Made by a program: the position numbers and the translations under genes. From positions 105,087,780-105,151,779 of the forward strand of contig OW119933.1 in the NCBI GenBank assembly GCA_933210815.1: a stretch of 64,000 nucleotides of DNA. Direction: 5' to 3'. This DNA comes from Meta bourneti (Eukaryota; Arthropoda; Arachnida; Araneae; Tetragnathidae). The notes under the pieces were generated by a model, which was not told the origin of the DNA, made no database searches, and was given only the letters and a program-made list of their open reading frames with translations. This document shows, piece after piece, positions 49,780 to 61,808 of the stretch. Position 1 is the first letter of the stretch. Each line of letters starts with the position of its first letter.

Positions 49780-52100
49780 AGCTATTAAAAACCATTCTTT
49801 GAAGTCACCATCACCACGAACCATTCTTTGAAGTCAGAAAAGAAGAGAAGTAAAACATTTTTAGTAGATATATTTTTCCAAAAAAAATACGACTAATAAA
49901 CACAGGGTGGTACATAAAGTGTTTTCCTGATTAAGAAAATTCATAACATATAAACGAAGCTTGTTAGAACCTAATTTTTTTACAAAGTTTAATTTAATTT
50001 TAAAAAATTTCCAAGACAATCTCCATACATTTCGACTTGATCTCCTTTCATTGCACAGAGAACAGCTAGTCGATACTCGACATCTCTCTATGTTTTGTCC
50101 AACATCTATTAAGTGACCGTAGCTAAACATGAGTAATTTTTTCCTGTGTCGTTCTTCGTAAACCTCTCGGCCCAACACGTCACAGCCCTTCTGAAACACT
50201 TAAAAGCTTCTTATTTTCTGACTTATATGTTTGATTCTAATTCTATGTCACAGAGTTTAGTGTGATTATATTTGAAGCTGAAAATTAATGTGTGCTGAGT
50301 CCTGTGACAGATTTAAATGTAAATTTGACATGCTCTCTTAGTTTTTGTAGTATGTTATTCCTTTTACTTTTCAGGATTTTTCCATTCTTTAGCATTGATC
50401 GAGATTGTACCTATTTTCATAAAGCTATCAAATCAGTTAGAAATTCACATAATTTCAGGTGTTATTCTTTATCGATACTAAAAGCAATGTCATAAATTGA
50501 CCGAACGAAACCTAAATGATTGTAAATTGTAGCTTGGGTATAGAATATAGAATCCAAACGTCTTTCTTGAATAAATTATTTTCTTGGTACTAACCACAAT
50601 TACTGCAGTAGTAAATATACATATAATACAATGCGATTGTATATCACAATGTAGGAGAAACAAAGTAAGGAAGCCAGTCAATTTTTTTTAGTTTAAGAAA
50701 GGTTTATTCTTAGCCTGTTACTAAGAAGCAACAAAACTGCACAATTCAAACGATCGCTAGATCACCGTGATACTACAGACTGATGTTTACAGAGAAACTA
50801 AATTGAATACAATCCAAAAAAACCCATTCTCTATCTTTCTAAAAAATTCTATAACAATCTAGTCAATATTAATAATCACACCATCCATGATATTGGACAT
50901 CGAAATGTTGCGGTCATATTTGAGCATTTCTAAATTTGATAAATTGGTGTTTTACTTTTAATTAAATAAATCAGTTTTAAATCAAAATTTAATTTTTATG
51001 CATTTTGAGGGTGCAATTTTATTTTTACCTCGCAAACATTAGTTCCATTTCTGAAAATAAAGAAGGAACAAACCAATTTGCAGCATCCATTTTGAATTTG
51101 AACCTTTAGTTCAGAAATCTATAAAAACTTGTGAAAGTTTCTTGTGATTTCTAAAAACATTTAGGAAACCGTCTCGATGAAACAGTTATCCCCTCATACA
51201 GACTTCTTCCACATTTAATTGTGCTATTTTTCACGCATTTGAAATCTACACGCGAATGTCATTTAGATGCATAAAAATAGTGAAAGCATCTCGTCTAAAA
51301 ACCCATTCAGGTTTTTGAATCATGTATCGCCTTTGGTGAACCAAACGCGCCAAGTCGTTCCTCGCCAGATTCTCCAGAGGAGGCTGAGGGAAGGGGAACT
51401 CCCATTGAAAATACATGGTTAGGAAATCGAGACATCGTTGCCACCACACGATGTACCTTCTGGATGGGCGCCTTGGCGATTAAAAGCACTCTCCTCGTGG
51501 CTACTTTTCTGTCATCTTATATGTTGGCAACCATTAGCGTTTGTTCGGGGATTGAATGGGAAGGTGTATGGTGACAAGAAAGAAATATCTTCTCGCCGAA
51601 GACCTCGTCAGATAAGATGTTACTTGATTTGGTAAAATGAAGGTGAGATTTGAAAGATGATTTAGAGCGTCTCGGATGTTCTGATATCAAATTTAAACGT
51701 GCTGGAAAATGGTTAAAGAAAAGAAAGAGGGAGCAATGAAGGAGGAGAATATTAGGCCCAGAAAGCTCAAATAAATATTTCAAATTATTTAAAAGATAAA
51801 ATTATTCCATGAAAATTTTAGGACCCTATTGTGGCAGAAATGAACAAATTTTAAGCTGCTTTTTCTACTTCATTCCCCAGTGTTCACAAAATTCAAACTT
51901 GAAAAGCATTTTAAATATGAAATCACATACAATTTTTGTTGCCTTTCACTTTTTTGTTAAACATCGTTACTATCGTTTTTGATAAAGTAGAAAGAAAATG
52001 TTAAAAATAAAAATGTGGGCACATACCCATTTTATATAACTTTAGGTAATGTATGTACGTTTATTTCTTAATTTAAACAATAGATATCCCATACTTAGAA
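49780..52100. other. Right-block DNA without a clear gene
   Basis: It holds a duplicated CATTCTTTGAAGTCA pair. A GC-rich patch at 51250-51640 (GGAAGGGGAACTCCCATTGA, GGATGGGCGCCTTGGCGATT) resembles decayed coding DNA but gives no recognisable protein. At 51000-51100, TTTTATGCATTTTGAGGGTG is a direct duplicate of 52935-53035. Confidence 0.4.
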
Positions 52101-52104
52101 ATGG

Positions 52105-52412
52105 CAGCGGTAGCCCGGTTGGGAGAGTAGCAGTGTAGCAACCGGAGGTTTGCGAGTTCGAAACTCGATTCAATCAAAAACCATCGTGTACATGGGGCTG
52201 GTATACGTTAAATCTGTTGTGGTCTCAAATGTTCCGACGTTGATGTGGAAGTTTGGAGACTGGGATGCCAACTCAGTTTTTGACATCATCATCTGATCGT
52301 GGTTCAAAATTACGTGTTGTCCTCGTATCTTTCCCTTCGGGATTGATCCCGGACCGTCGCCAATAGTCCGTTGTGTTGCTCCAGTACTATGCTAATTAAA
52401 TTACCTAACCAT
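52105..52412 (+). mobile_element. SINE family 1, full length
   Basis: Head GGCAGCGGTAGCCCGGTTGG, A-box-like region, B box GCGAGTTCGAAACTCG, body, GGATTGATCCCGGACCGTCG module and TTAAATTACC tail. It is the best full-length example of the family here. It sits at the position equivalent to 3908-4211. Confidence 0.8.
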
Positions 52413-52652
52413 ACTTAGCATTTCAGGCAGATATTAACTATCTAAAAAAGTGCGCGCCGCTCCTTTGTCTTTAAAACACAAAATTTGTTTTTCTCTTTCA
52501 AATACTTATTTGGTTTAAGAGAGATATTCAAATAACCTATTAATGTCAAATATTTTAGCAAAATGAAAAAATTAAATGAAATATGGACCACCTATGAAAC
52601 TTTTTCTCAACACCTGCCTGAGTGTCAATTATTTTAAATTATTTTATTATTA

Positions 52653-52868
52653 ATGCATTACATTTATAAAAAATTATTCAATGTTAATCAAGTTATTAAA
52701 TCTAATTTATTAGGAATAAATATTTTTTTTGTAGATATTTCAACTTTTGCATTTCAGTTGGGTAACAGCAAAAAAAATCTTTCAAATTGTTTTAATATGC
52801 TAAGTGAGAACACAAATTTAGTGTTGGAGGATGTATTCTATGGGGGTAGCACTTGTTTTCCCGACTAG
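52653..52868 (+). other. Conserved small frame in the right block
   Basis: A 71-codon frame (MHYIYKKLFNVNQVIKSNLL, then NCFNMLSENTNLVLEDVF) with similarity to the left-block frame ending at 3591. Function unknown. It could be a remnant of another protein of the element. Confidence 0.35.
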
Positions 52869-53221
52869 AAGAGTACACATATGATATTTTGTCATACACC
52901 AAAAAGTATTAATGAAATAATACTTGCAATTTAATTTTTATGCATTTTGAGGGCGCACTTCTATTTTTACCTCGCAAACAGTAGTTTCATTTCAGAAAAT
53001 AAAGAAACAAACCAGTTTTCAGCATCCATTTCGCTGGATATCGGGTCTTAGCATAGCCAAAATACTAATTTTAACAAATATTAAAGAAACTTTTCAAAGA
53101 TGAGAAACATTTGTGTCAGAAATTTCAAGACTTGCAAAAGTTTTTCTTTTCGGAAAACATTTTTGAGTGTCCCACATGAAAGCTTATGCCGGAAAGAATA
53201 GCCCTTACATCGCTTTGAAAT

Positions 53222-53476
53222 ATGCCAGGACGCGTCCATCGTGCAGCTGAGGCAACGGATGATATAACAGAATCGAGTCTTTCAGAAATCGATTCAGACG
53301 CTCATTTTAACAGTGTTCAAGAATTATTCCAGCGTAGGGTAACCGTTGTTGAATCATCTATCGCCTTTTTGATAAGAAACCGCGCCGAGGTATTCCTCGC
53401 CAGTAGGGACATCAAAAATTCGGTGGCAACGACACCGCGTCACCTGTTCCTGAAATGCCATTCGTCCAATTTTTGA
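53222..53476 (+). other. Conserved small frame near the block's end
   Basis: An 84-codon frame starting MPGRVHRAAEATDDITESSL, then FNSVQELFQRRVTVVESSI and LIRNRAEVFLAS. Its codon texture is good, and the left block has the same peptide start but a 2-base deletion. I recognise no family. It could be a captured host fragment or an accessory protein. Confidence 0.35.
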
Positions 53477-53934
53477 TAGTGGAAAAATGAAAGTTCACTT
53501 GCCCAAAAGAGTACTCGTTCACAAGATTGGATATAACTTAAAGGTAAGCACAATCTATTTTAATTTTGAAACTTTATTTTCGATTTCGTAGATATGGAAC
53601 AGCTGCAGTATAGACCCCCCCCCCCAATCCATTTGGCGACTTTTTGTTGTCGCCAACCTTCAATTGCAATTTGTTGTTTTTGGTAACCCCCGCACTTTTT
53701 ACCACTCCATTCTAGCAACCCTACAGCGTCCCTACGCTATGTATATATAGACATATTTAACCCAGACTTATATATTGACTGTGATAACTGTATTTTTATA
53801 TATAATTAAGATTTACATTATTTATTATGGCGATTGTGCAATTTCTTTGCACATAAAAAAACTCCAGGGTTTCTATAATGGTTGCTTTGAAATTTCGTTT
53901 TCCATTTTACAAAAAAATCGAATGGGGAATGGAA

Positions 53935-54163
53935 TCAATCCTGAAGTGAAAGATCCCAGGACAACGCCTCATAATTTTGAACCACGGTCAAGAACACCTG
54001 AGCCGGCACCCACTCCAAACTTCCACACTTCGCCAACATGAGGCCACGACAGATTTAACGTGCACCAGCCTCCGTGTATAAGACGGTCTTTGGCTGGACC
54101 GAGTTTCGAACTCACAATCCTGTTTTCTAATCCGTTGCTCTTCGAACTGGGCTACCGCTGCCC
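53935..54163 (-). mobile_element. SINE family 1, 5' two-thirds, in the right arm
   Basis: Inverse counterpart of 46568-46801 (head complement TGGGCTACCGCTGCCCTCG, body CTCATAATTTTGAACCACGG). It extends slightly further than the left copy, to CAATCCTGAAGTGAAAGATC. Confidence 0.75.
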
Positions 54164-54828
54164 TCGAAATTCCCATAGAAATGACATTGATTATCCTTAC
54201 TATCACAGTTTGATCAACTCACATCGAATTTGCTACACTCATTCTTTAAAACCCTGCGAGAAACATAGTCTAGATATTAACTCCATTCGATTTGTCCTGG
54301 GTCTGTAGAGAGATCTCAAAACAATTCGAAATCCCCATAGGACTACTATTGAGTATTACAATGAGTTACGAACAATTCGATCAACGCCGGGTAATTCAGA
54401 GTGTTTTATAAGAGGGCCCGGATTCAACAAATTTACTCGTAAATACCTTTAAAATTCTCTTAAAGTGCATGCATCAATAAACAATTATTAATTATGTCAT
54501 GGTTATAAGGAAATGGAGGAGGAAATTAGCTATCAATCACTGGACTAATGAAATCTTGTAGCGCGTTGTAATTTTTCCGGGCCAAAATTTAAATAATTTG
54601 CGCTGATTTTCATCTCATTCTGATCACCAAATATTTATATTTGTTGGGCTATAAACACCTTCCATACAAGACTTCTGTACACCAAAGTTAAATGAAATCC
54701 CTTGTCTCTTATTCATATTAAAATTTTAATCTTTAGGGCTTATTACTTTAAAAAAATCACGTCACTCGATTTTCGAAACGAGAACTTACACTGCAAGAAC
54801 TTTCGAAGAAAAGGTATTTAGTATTATC
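53953..54828. repeat. Right arm of the 0.88-kb inverted repeat
   Basis: Complement of 45923-46801. Its outer edge is split by the P-like element at 54829-56961 and is completed by GTATTATCAGATTTGAGAC at 56962-56980. Confidence 0.9.
54821..54828 (+). other. 8-bp target-site duplication, left copy (GTATTATC)
   Basis: Repeated at 56962-56969. The undivided target GATAATAC (complement) survives in the opposite arm at 45934-45941. Confidence 0.9.
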
Positions 54829-56961
54829 CTTAGAGGAGAGATAAGGATAGAGAGCGCTTTGGGGTTGCAATCCGGTTCTACGATAAAATCAGCGGACGTT
54901 TCTTGGACACGGAGAACACTGTCTATGGGATTTAGCATTGGGACGTCAAATTGACACGTTGAAGGCTGCACTTTTAGTGAAAAAAAAATGGTTGCATATT
55001 GTTGTGCATACAATTGCAAGGAAAGAGGAACTAAAGGATCACCCTACTCATTTCACAGATATGTTATTATTTACTTATCTGCTTTTTTTAGTATTTAAAG
55101 CATTTTTAAAAGAGTAGCGTTGCATCACATCATAGTAAAATCAACGTTTATTCGTTATTGTGAACACTTTTTTTCATTATTTGATGTCGTGAGAATAATT
55201 TGAATATCTGTAATCTGATAGAAAATGTTTTGGAGTCATTAAAATTATGCATTTTGCGAAAAAATCGAATGTTTTACGGTTAAACGCAAAAATGCAGGTT
55301 GGCGAATCTTGGCGCCTTCCGCTAGAGTAATCAAATATCGCGTGTTTAGAAAATTGTTGGTAGTTTCTTGTATGGCAGATTTGTGCAGTTCATTTATTTA
55401 AGATTAATATTGTTAATAGATTACAAGTGAGTGATAGCTCCGGATAGCTGTTTATTTGAATTTTGATTTGCAGAGATTGTTTCTTTTTAATTGGAAGCAA
55501 TACACATGTACTTTTGCGTTAAATTTAAAAACTTAAAAACAATTATTTTTTAAGGAATTTTTTATTTTTGAAGTAACGCAGATGGTCTCATTCGATTGCA
55601 TCAACTTTTTAGAATAGGAGCTGGTGGATACCTTTTTAGAAATTTCATTAGTTTTGCTTGAATGATTGTTTAAAGTTCGAGTATTTGTTTAATTTGAATT
55701 AGCCGTCTAATCTAAAATTTGTGTTACATTAATGCAAAACATGCTTGCAATGATGTCGCATTACTTTCGCAAGGCCCACATCTTGCAAGAAATGTTTCCT
55801 ACGCCATCGAAATCAAAAATTAATTTTTACTACTTATAGTATTAGACTGTGCAGTAAATGTGTAGATTTAGTAAATGTAGGAATGAATATTTTAAAATAA
55901 GATTACATCATATTGCTAAAGTTTGCAACGAAGACCTCAAAAAAAAAATTAAGAAGCATAAATAACAAATTAACTTTATTTAAAGGTCACTGATTCATTT
56001 GTATATTTCATGTAAACTAAATGTATAATCAAATATATTTTTCATCAATTTATTAACTTTTTCTTTCCAATGTCAGTAATTCATTTATTTAAATTTTATT
56101 ACTGTACAGCTAGTGGCATTTTCATTGGTTTTTCTTTGGTATTTTTTCATATTAAGACAGTATATTTTAGTCATAATTTCCTTCTGTAATTTTTATCTGC
56201 GTTCTTTGCTTCTTTGTACTTTAAACTGTCTAGAAAAACTAAAGAAAACCCGAGATAAAATTTCTGAAAATATTTTCGATTGGATGTCCCATGTTTCATG
56301 GAATTGCTCTGTTAGTGTATACAATATTTTTGTTCATTTTAAGTTATTTATCTGAGTCATTTTTAAAAATCAATGGTCTCCCAGTATATATATATTGACA
56401 AAATGCTTGTCCAAAAGCCGTAAAATTTATTCAGTGAAAATATTATATTTGAAAAATAAAATCTGGTTCGAAATCTAATTATGTTTTCTTTCTGGTGGTG
56501 GCTACGATTTACAAATTTTAAAATCAAAACCTTTTCAATATTCACAAAACAAAGAGATCTAAAATCATTAACTTTAGAATCAATTTTCTACTCTGCATCA
56601 CTGTTTTCTTTAAATCTTTCGTTACTTTGGAAACATTTTAAGTCAGCAAAGTAGCAAAAATTGGTATGCTAAAAAATTACTGTTATTAAATAATGATTCA
56701 AAATCGGTACCTCGAGTACTTCAAGTCGAAATTATCTGTTTAATCATGAAGGCAGTATTTGTAACAAAATTAGTACAATTCGTTTATTCTTCTGCTTATT
56801 TAGTTCAAAAAGGTGAAGGTATCGCCAAGATTGTTTACATTACATGGTGATATGAAGCCAAATCTGGTTTAACCGTGGGCTAAAACGTGTAGTTACTCTG
56901 GAACAGCTTTTTCGACCATCTGGAATGGGGAAGCGCTCTCTATCTTTATCTCTGCTCTATG
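54829..56961 (+). mobile_element. P-like DNA transposon with a THAP exon
   Basis: A 2133-bp element. Left end CTTAGAGGAGAGATAAGGAT, right end complement CATAGAGCAGAGATAAAGAT. Both continue AGAGAGCGCTT, giving about 30 bp with three or four mismatches. An 8-bp GTATTATC duplication flanks it. The inverted-repeat arm on the other side (45923-45950) shows the empty site. A short THAP-type exon lies 159 bases inside the left end. The remaining 1.8 kb is AT-rich with no transposase domain visible, so it is probably decayed or internally deleted. Confidence 0.88.
54988..55098 (+). pseudogene. THAP-domain first-exon remnant
   Basis: ATG at 54988 begins MVAYCCAYNCKERGTKGSPY, then SFHR. This is the first half of a C2CH THAP domain, with Cys-x-x-x-Cys spacing and the SFHR signature. 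In P elements and many THAP genes an intron follows about here. A weak GTTATT donor lies four codons on, and read-through would stop at 55096-55098. The second half (C-x2-H) was not found downstream. Confidence 0.7.
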
Positions 56962-56969
56962 GTATTATC
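56962..56969 (+). other. 8-bp target-site duplication, right copy (GTATTATC)
   Basis: Direct repeat of 54821-54828. Confidence 0.9.
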
Positions 56970-56973
56970 AGAT

Positions 56974-57110
56974 TTGAGACGCCAATGTGAGGATATTTCA
57001 GGTTACCGACAGAATTAACTTGCACCAGCCCCCTTTTACGCGATGGTCTTTGGTTGGATTCGGACTCGCAACCCTCCGGTTCCTAATCCGTTACTCTTCC
57101 AACCAGGCTA
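56974..57110 (-). mobile_element. SINE family 1, tRNA-like head and body
   Basis: Minus-strand head (GTAGCCTGGTTGGAAGAGTA, B box GCGAGTCCGAATCCAACC) and body to CCTCACATTGGCGTC. The 3' module is missing. It abuts the outer end of the inverted arm at GAGAC. Confidence 0.65.
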
Positions 57111-57119
57111 CTCATTTTC

Positions 57120-59345
57120 AATGGAAGACAAAATAAGTGACACAGACCCTCGAAAATGCTGGTTGAAATTTAGGTTTTATTATGTAAAACTGTTTGAGGC
57201 ACGTCAAACCATTATCACTCAAATTATTTGTATGGATTTATAAAATTATATTCAACCATTCATATGAAACAAATCGCAAATATTTCGGGATTAACTTAAT
57301 TCCTCCATTTTTGTATTCTGTATCTAGCGCCTATGAATCGTTAATTATCCGGATGCCATTTTAGTCTTTTGCGGTTCTCAGAGGATTGTCTGAAATAACT
57401 AGATCATTAAAATTTGATAAAAAATAATCTTTCAAAATCGTGACCAAGAAGATTCCAAACGTCCCATACTTCCTTTCTTTAAAACGTTATTGGTGCAAAA
57501 TAATTCAGTTTACCATATGTGTATGGTTTTTATTCTACTCATTTCTTCATGGATTTGTGAACACCCAAAATCTGAAACCCTTTGGGGTAATATCCGTTGT
57601 GGATACGCTTTAGGATATTTTACATTAACAAAGCAAGTATTGAATAATTTTTGTTTAGCTTTGCTTTAAGTCTCTCATGTCTAACTCAACTGCGATAAAT
57701 AATTTCATCGCTTGATTTATACAAAAATCATGCTGTAAATCTGTGTAATAGAGGTAAACTTTTGTGGGGAAGAAAATCAATGCTAGAATTTAACTTATTT
57801 ACAATTAGTAGAAAATTACTCATTAAAAGAAAAATATATAAATTTATAATTTCAGTTTCCCATTGTTACAGTAAATATTTGTTTCTCAAACACGTGTAAG
57901 AATATTTGTATAGATCAGTCGAATGGCCCCTGAATTATTTCACTATTTGAAAATCATTCTACAAGCATTTGACAAGCACACTTGAGAAGATTCTAGGTAT
58001 ACTTAGGGTAATCTGGGACCTGGGAAGTAGCCCGTGGCTTTGCTATCTATTACTGTCATCGCTCTCCTTTGATGGTCCGGTCTAAATAGACTACCGCTGA
58101 GACCAATTGACTGAAGAAGGGGAAAGCACTCCCTTTGTCCAAACCCTGACACTTTAAAGGGGAACTCGCTTTTTCGGGGTGCCGTTTTCGTCAACTCAAC
58201 TGTGAGATACCACGCAGCCAGAAGGGTTAAAACATCCTATTTTGCAGCTTTAGCAATATTATACACATTTAGAGGTAGAAAAAATATGAATTACAGTATT
58301 TTTATAACTACTAATAGAGTACTGGATATAAAATATGATGTATAATTAAAATTAAGCTAGTCCATAAAGGTTTATTTCGAATCATTATGGAACAATTAGT
58401 CATGATTTTATCTTAGCTCAGATGAAACCATCACCCCCCATGCTCCTTTTCCAAAGACACATTTATGTCTTTATCACCAATTTTACGCATCTTTTGACCA
58501 CCTGTGTGACCAGGGTAGCAAAGAAACTGAAAACTTTGTATAGCTGAGGAATTGATACGACTAGAGTTCATCATTTACATTTGTAAACATAGGGATGAGT
58601 GAAACTAAATCAGTTTGATGAAATTGTCCATTCTCTCTAGCACGCAGAATTCTCCTTAGGCCCAGTTAACGAATATGACGGTATTCATCACTGATCATTG
58701 TAAGGAGCATATCCTCGGGGTGAAAGATGTATGCATTTTATTTAATCACTGGGTGAATACTAGCTTTTAGTTCGTCACTTATATAACGAGAATGCATGTA
58801 GTTTTGAAATATTTAAAGCTCCATCTTTGCAGGAAGGATGGCACTTTACCACAAACCACATTAATGCAATAACTCCTAAAATAAATTCCGAAATTATTCT
58901 CAAGTTCAATGACAAATTGTCTCATGATGTAATATCTTAAGATGCAAATTGCTGTTGCCAGCTCTAGTCTGATAATTCTGCAGGTTGACAAATAATTAAA
59001 TTCGAAGAATACTGTTCAGATAATAGTTTTGCAAATGTTATATAAATATAAACTTATACCGTGTTGGTTGACCTCTGATAAATAGCAATTGTCACAGATT
59101 GTACATTAAAGCCTTTTACATTTGGTTCATGCTTCCCCGACTGCTCCTGTATATTTTTAGGACTTTTAGATGCTTCATTTAAGCGTTGAAATATATGTGC
59201 TTCAGAATTAAATCATTGAGAAGTCCTATGTGGCACACGTGATCACACTCCCTTGTATTTTAACTTGAATTATTTATACCAACTTATACTTATTTTTACT
59301 AATTCCTACGTTATTAACAATTATCTTATTTGTATTAAAATCTTT
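57120..59345. other. Anonymous AT-rich interval
   Basis: No supported gene or transposon. A GC-richer patch at 58010-58190 (TCCTTTGATGGTCCGGTCTA) has a 63-codon minus frame with no motif. Confidence 0.45.
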
Positions 59346-59349
59346 ACCT

Positions 59350-59458
59350 AGGTAGTTGAATTAAGGTCACACCGAGCAACTGGACAACTGGAGCAACACA
59401 GCAGGCTATTGGTGATGGTTCGGGACAATACCAAAGGAGAAGATCCTAGGACACCTTG
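59350..59458 (-). mobile_element. SINE family 1, 3' end
   Basis: AGGTAGTTGAATTAAGGTCA through AGAAGATCCTAGGACACC on the plus strand is the complement of the 3' module. The GGAGCAACACAGCAGGCTAT wording is intact. Confidence 0.6.
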
Positions 59459-59488
59459 TATATTGAATTGTGACTCTTGAATTGTGTG

Positions 59489-60542
59489 GCACTTGAAATG
59501 CTATCTGCAAGAGATATGTTTAAGTTTAAGAAACATTGAGTAATTTCTGACAAGGCAAACAGAATAATTAATTTATCAGGTAAAATATTTGAAATCAATT
59601 AACAAATTATCATACAATTTTAAAAATGATTAAACCTAGAGGTCAAGAGAACTAAATACACCATTGTGTGTGTTCACAGTGCAACACCAACAAAAAGTAG
59701 AGCTGTAGCAATGAAATCCAGTCAAGCAATGACATGTAGTACGATATATAAATTGAAATTACAGAACTGAAAGTCAAAAAGATGCCAAATTCAGTAATAT
59801 GTGTGTCCCCCTTTAGCTGTTGTACAGCTTACACATGGCACATCTACCAATAAAGATTCGGGATAGCTGAAAATTTCTCGGTAATAATCTTGTGGAGAAT
59901 AATCTAGAATTTTCTTCTGAAGGCAACAAATAAATTGCCATTGACGAAGGGCTAAACTACATCATGTCTGTTCCGAACCCAAAGGTCATTTGGATTTTGT
60001 CCGATAGTTGCCTCCATCCAACATCTAATTGGCAGTGTGGAAGATAGAACTGGCACAGCAATCCTTAACAAACTCAAGCATGTCCCATCGTTGTGTGAGG
60101 TGCACCTACAGTGGATCCCTTCACAAGTGGACCTAAGGGGAAAAAGTAGTGGATAATTTGTCGTAGGAGGGTGTCGATGCACCATTTTCCGTTACCCGCT
60201 CATTGACGTCTCTTCAGCTTTACTCCATTAGAAATAATCTTGATAAGACATGGATCGTTCCCCCAGTACTCTTGGTATCGCCCTGGAATTTATCTTGCTT
60301 TCAATTACGACAGACATATTCAGACAGCGTTCTCCCACTTTATCAGTGGCCACCTGAGGAGTCATATTTTCTGTGGTCAGATTCATCCTGTTTTCCTTGA
60401 ATGCCAATCTGACCAGGCCTCCCAACACTCATTCTCGAGTTGACCCGAGATGACCTGTTTTCTCAACAACTTTTGGTGTACGACTTTGTACGGGTGAATG
60501 GACTTGTGGATTTGGTCTAGAAGGGCTAGATCTAGAGATTAG
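59489..60542 (+). pseudogene. Non-LTR retrotransposon RNase H and C-terminus, uninterrupted relative
   Basis: Homologous to 25672-26380 plus 26947-27185, and shows the ancestral arrangement without the 547-bp insertion. Plus-strand frames give the RNase H end (VHLQWIPSQVDLRGK, codons at about 60100-60145), then FNYDRHIQTAFSHFISGHLR, FLECQSDQAS and the terminal VYDFVRVNGLVDLV-like tail near 60470-60520. Stops and frame changes are present. A unique 65-base stretch at 59805-59890 (CCCTTTAGCTGTTGTACAGC) is missing from the other copy. The upstream reverse transcriptase is absent. Confidence 0.65.
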
Positions 60543-60557
60543 CAACAACGTATTATT

Positions 60558-61520
60558 TGTATTTCTGTAATTTTTATCGTTTACGTTTTTGGGGACCAAA
60601 CAAAAATTTATCGAGGGAGGTAGAAAGGGTTTAGACCCCAAGGAGTCGGAGCAGTATATGGGGTGGTTGACAAGATTGTTTGGTCACAATGAAGTGACTT
60701 ATTTACTCCTTTACACTTATTGTATTTTTGTAATTTTTATCGCTTACGATTTTTGTGGAGCAATCAAACATTTACCAGAGAGGATTGAAGGGGTCAGATC
60801 CCAAGGAGTTGGAGACCCCTAGCAGTGAGTCAGGTGGTTAACAACGTTTTATCACAATGATCTGACCTATTGATTTCGTTACGAGTCATTTCTATTTTCG
60901 TAATTTTAATTATCTTACTTTTTTTGGGGGACCAACCAAAAATTTATCGAGGGAGATCCAAAGGGACCAGGCCCCAAGGAGTCGAAGCCCCCGTTAACAA
61001 TGCATGGGGTGGTTGATGACATTGCTTTGTCTCAATTATTTATTTATTAATGCAGTCAAAAAGGTTACTCCAGTTACATGACAGCGAAAAAAGACCTGAA
61101 GTACTGAACAATCAACAGAGAAAAACTCAGTAAAATTATACAACATAAACTGCATCATATAAGCACAAACCAAAAATTACATAGAACAATACTGATATAT
61201 AAAAGAAAAAATCATGATCAAAACACAACCACAGAAAAAGAAAATTCAAAAACTCAGTTTTCAACGGTTAGTTTATAAAATTACTGAAATGTTAAATCGT
61301 CAAAGTAACAATTGACCGTTCTGACAAATTGTGCTATTGTTTTGTCGAAATTATTTTATCTCTTTATTCCATTACCCGTATTATATTTGTACTTTTGTAA
61401 TTTTTTTCTTACTTTTTTGTAGGACCAATCAAAAATTTAAAGAGGGAGGCCCAAAGGGATTAATTTCCCAAAGAGTCGAAGCCTTTGTTGGTAGTGTATG
61501 GTTGTGTTGTGATCGCCGAA
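60558..61520. repeat. Tandem array of about 163-170 bp, four units, one insertion
   Basis: Units begin with TGTATTTCTGTAATTTTTATC at 60558, 60721, 60891 and about 61388. Each contains ACCAAACAAAAATTTATCGA, GGAGG, CCCCAAGGAGTCGGAGC-like and GGGTGGTTGAC modules. About 330 bases of unrelated AT-rich DNA separate the third and fourth units. It is not related in sequence to the 34.9-kb satellite despite the similar period. Confidence 0.85.
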
Positions 61521-61808
61521 AGTGACTTCATATCATGTGACCGGAATTGTGTCTCGAAAATGACGTATTGCAAGTGGAGTGGTTTCCCTCCTGCTTGCAG
61601 TTGAGAGGTATGTGTTGGAGTTGTTTCCCTTCTGCTGGGAGTTGAGTTGTTTTTTGAAAGTTTATATTTCAAGAGGAACGGCGATTTACAAAAACTACGA
61701 AAAGATATTCGCATTGTTATTTAAATCTTCATATTTCGTCTAGTTTTTATCCAAGATAATAGTTTTACTTGTATGATTTAAAGTCCAAAAGTCGGTCTTT
61801 CATTTCAG

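Larger units (their letters stand above)
48160..53462 (+). mobile_element. Right copy of the Ulp1-encoding element
   Basis: Colinear with the minus strand of 2875-6895. It is longer than the left copy, with extra DNA at about 50230-51850, and contains one later SINE (49639-49768) and one shared SINE (52105-52412). The true 5' end of the element is lost at 47181. The 3' boundary is set only by the end of similarity near CTGAAATGC at 53460. Confidence 0.7.

Noticed and set aside
52653..52868. Second half of a host gene
   Set aside because: It occurs only in the two related blocks, is broken upstream in the right copy, and has no splice-site support.
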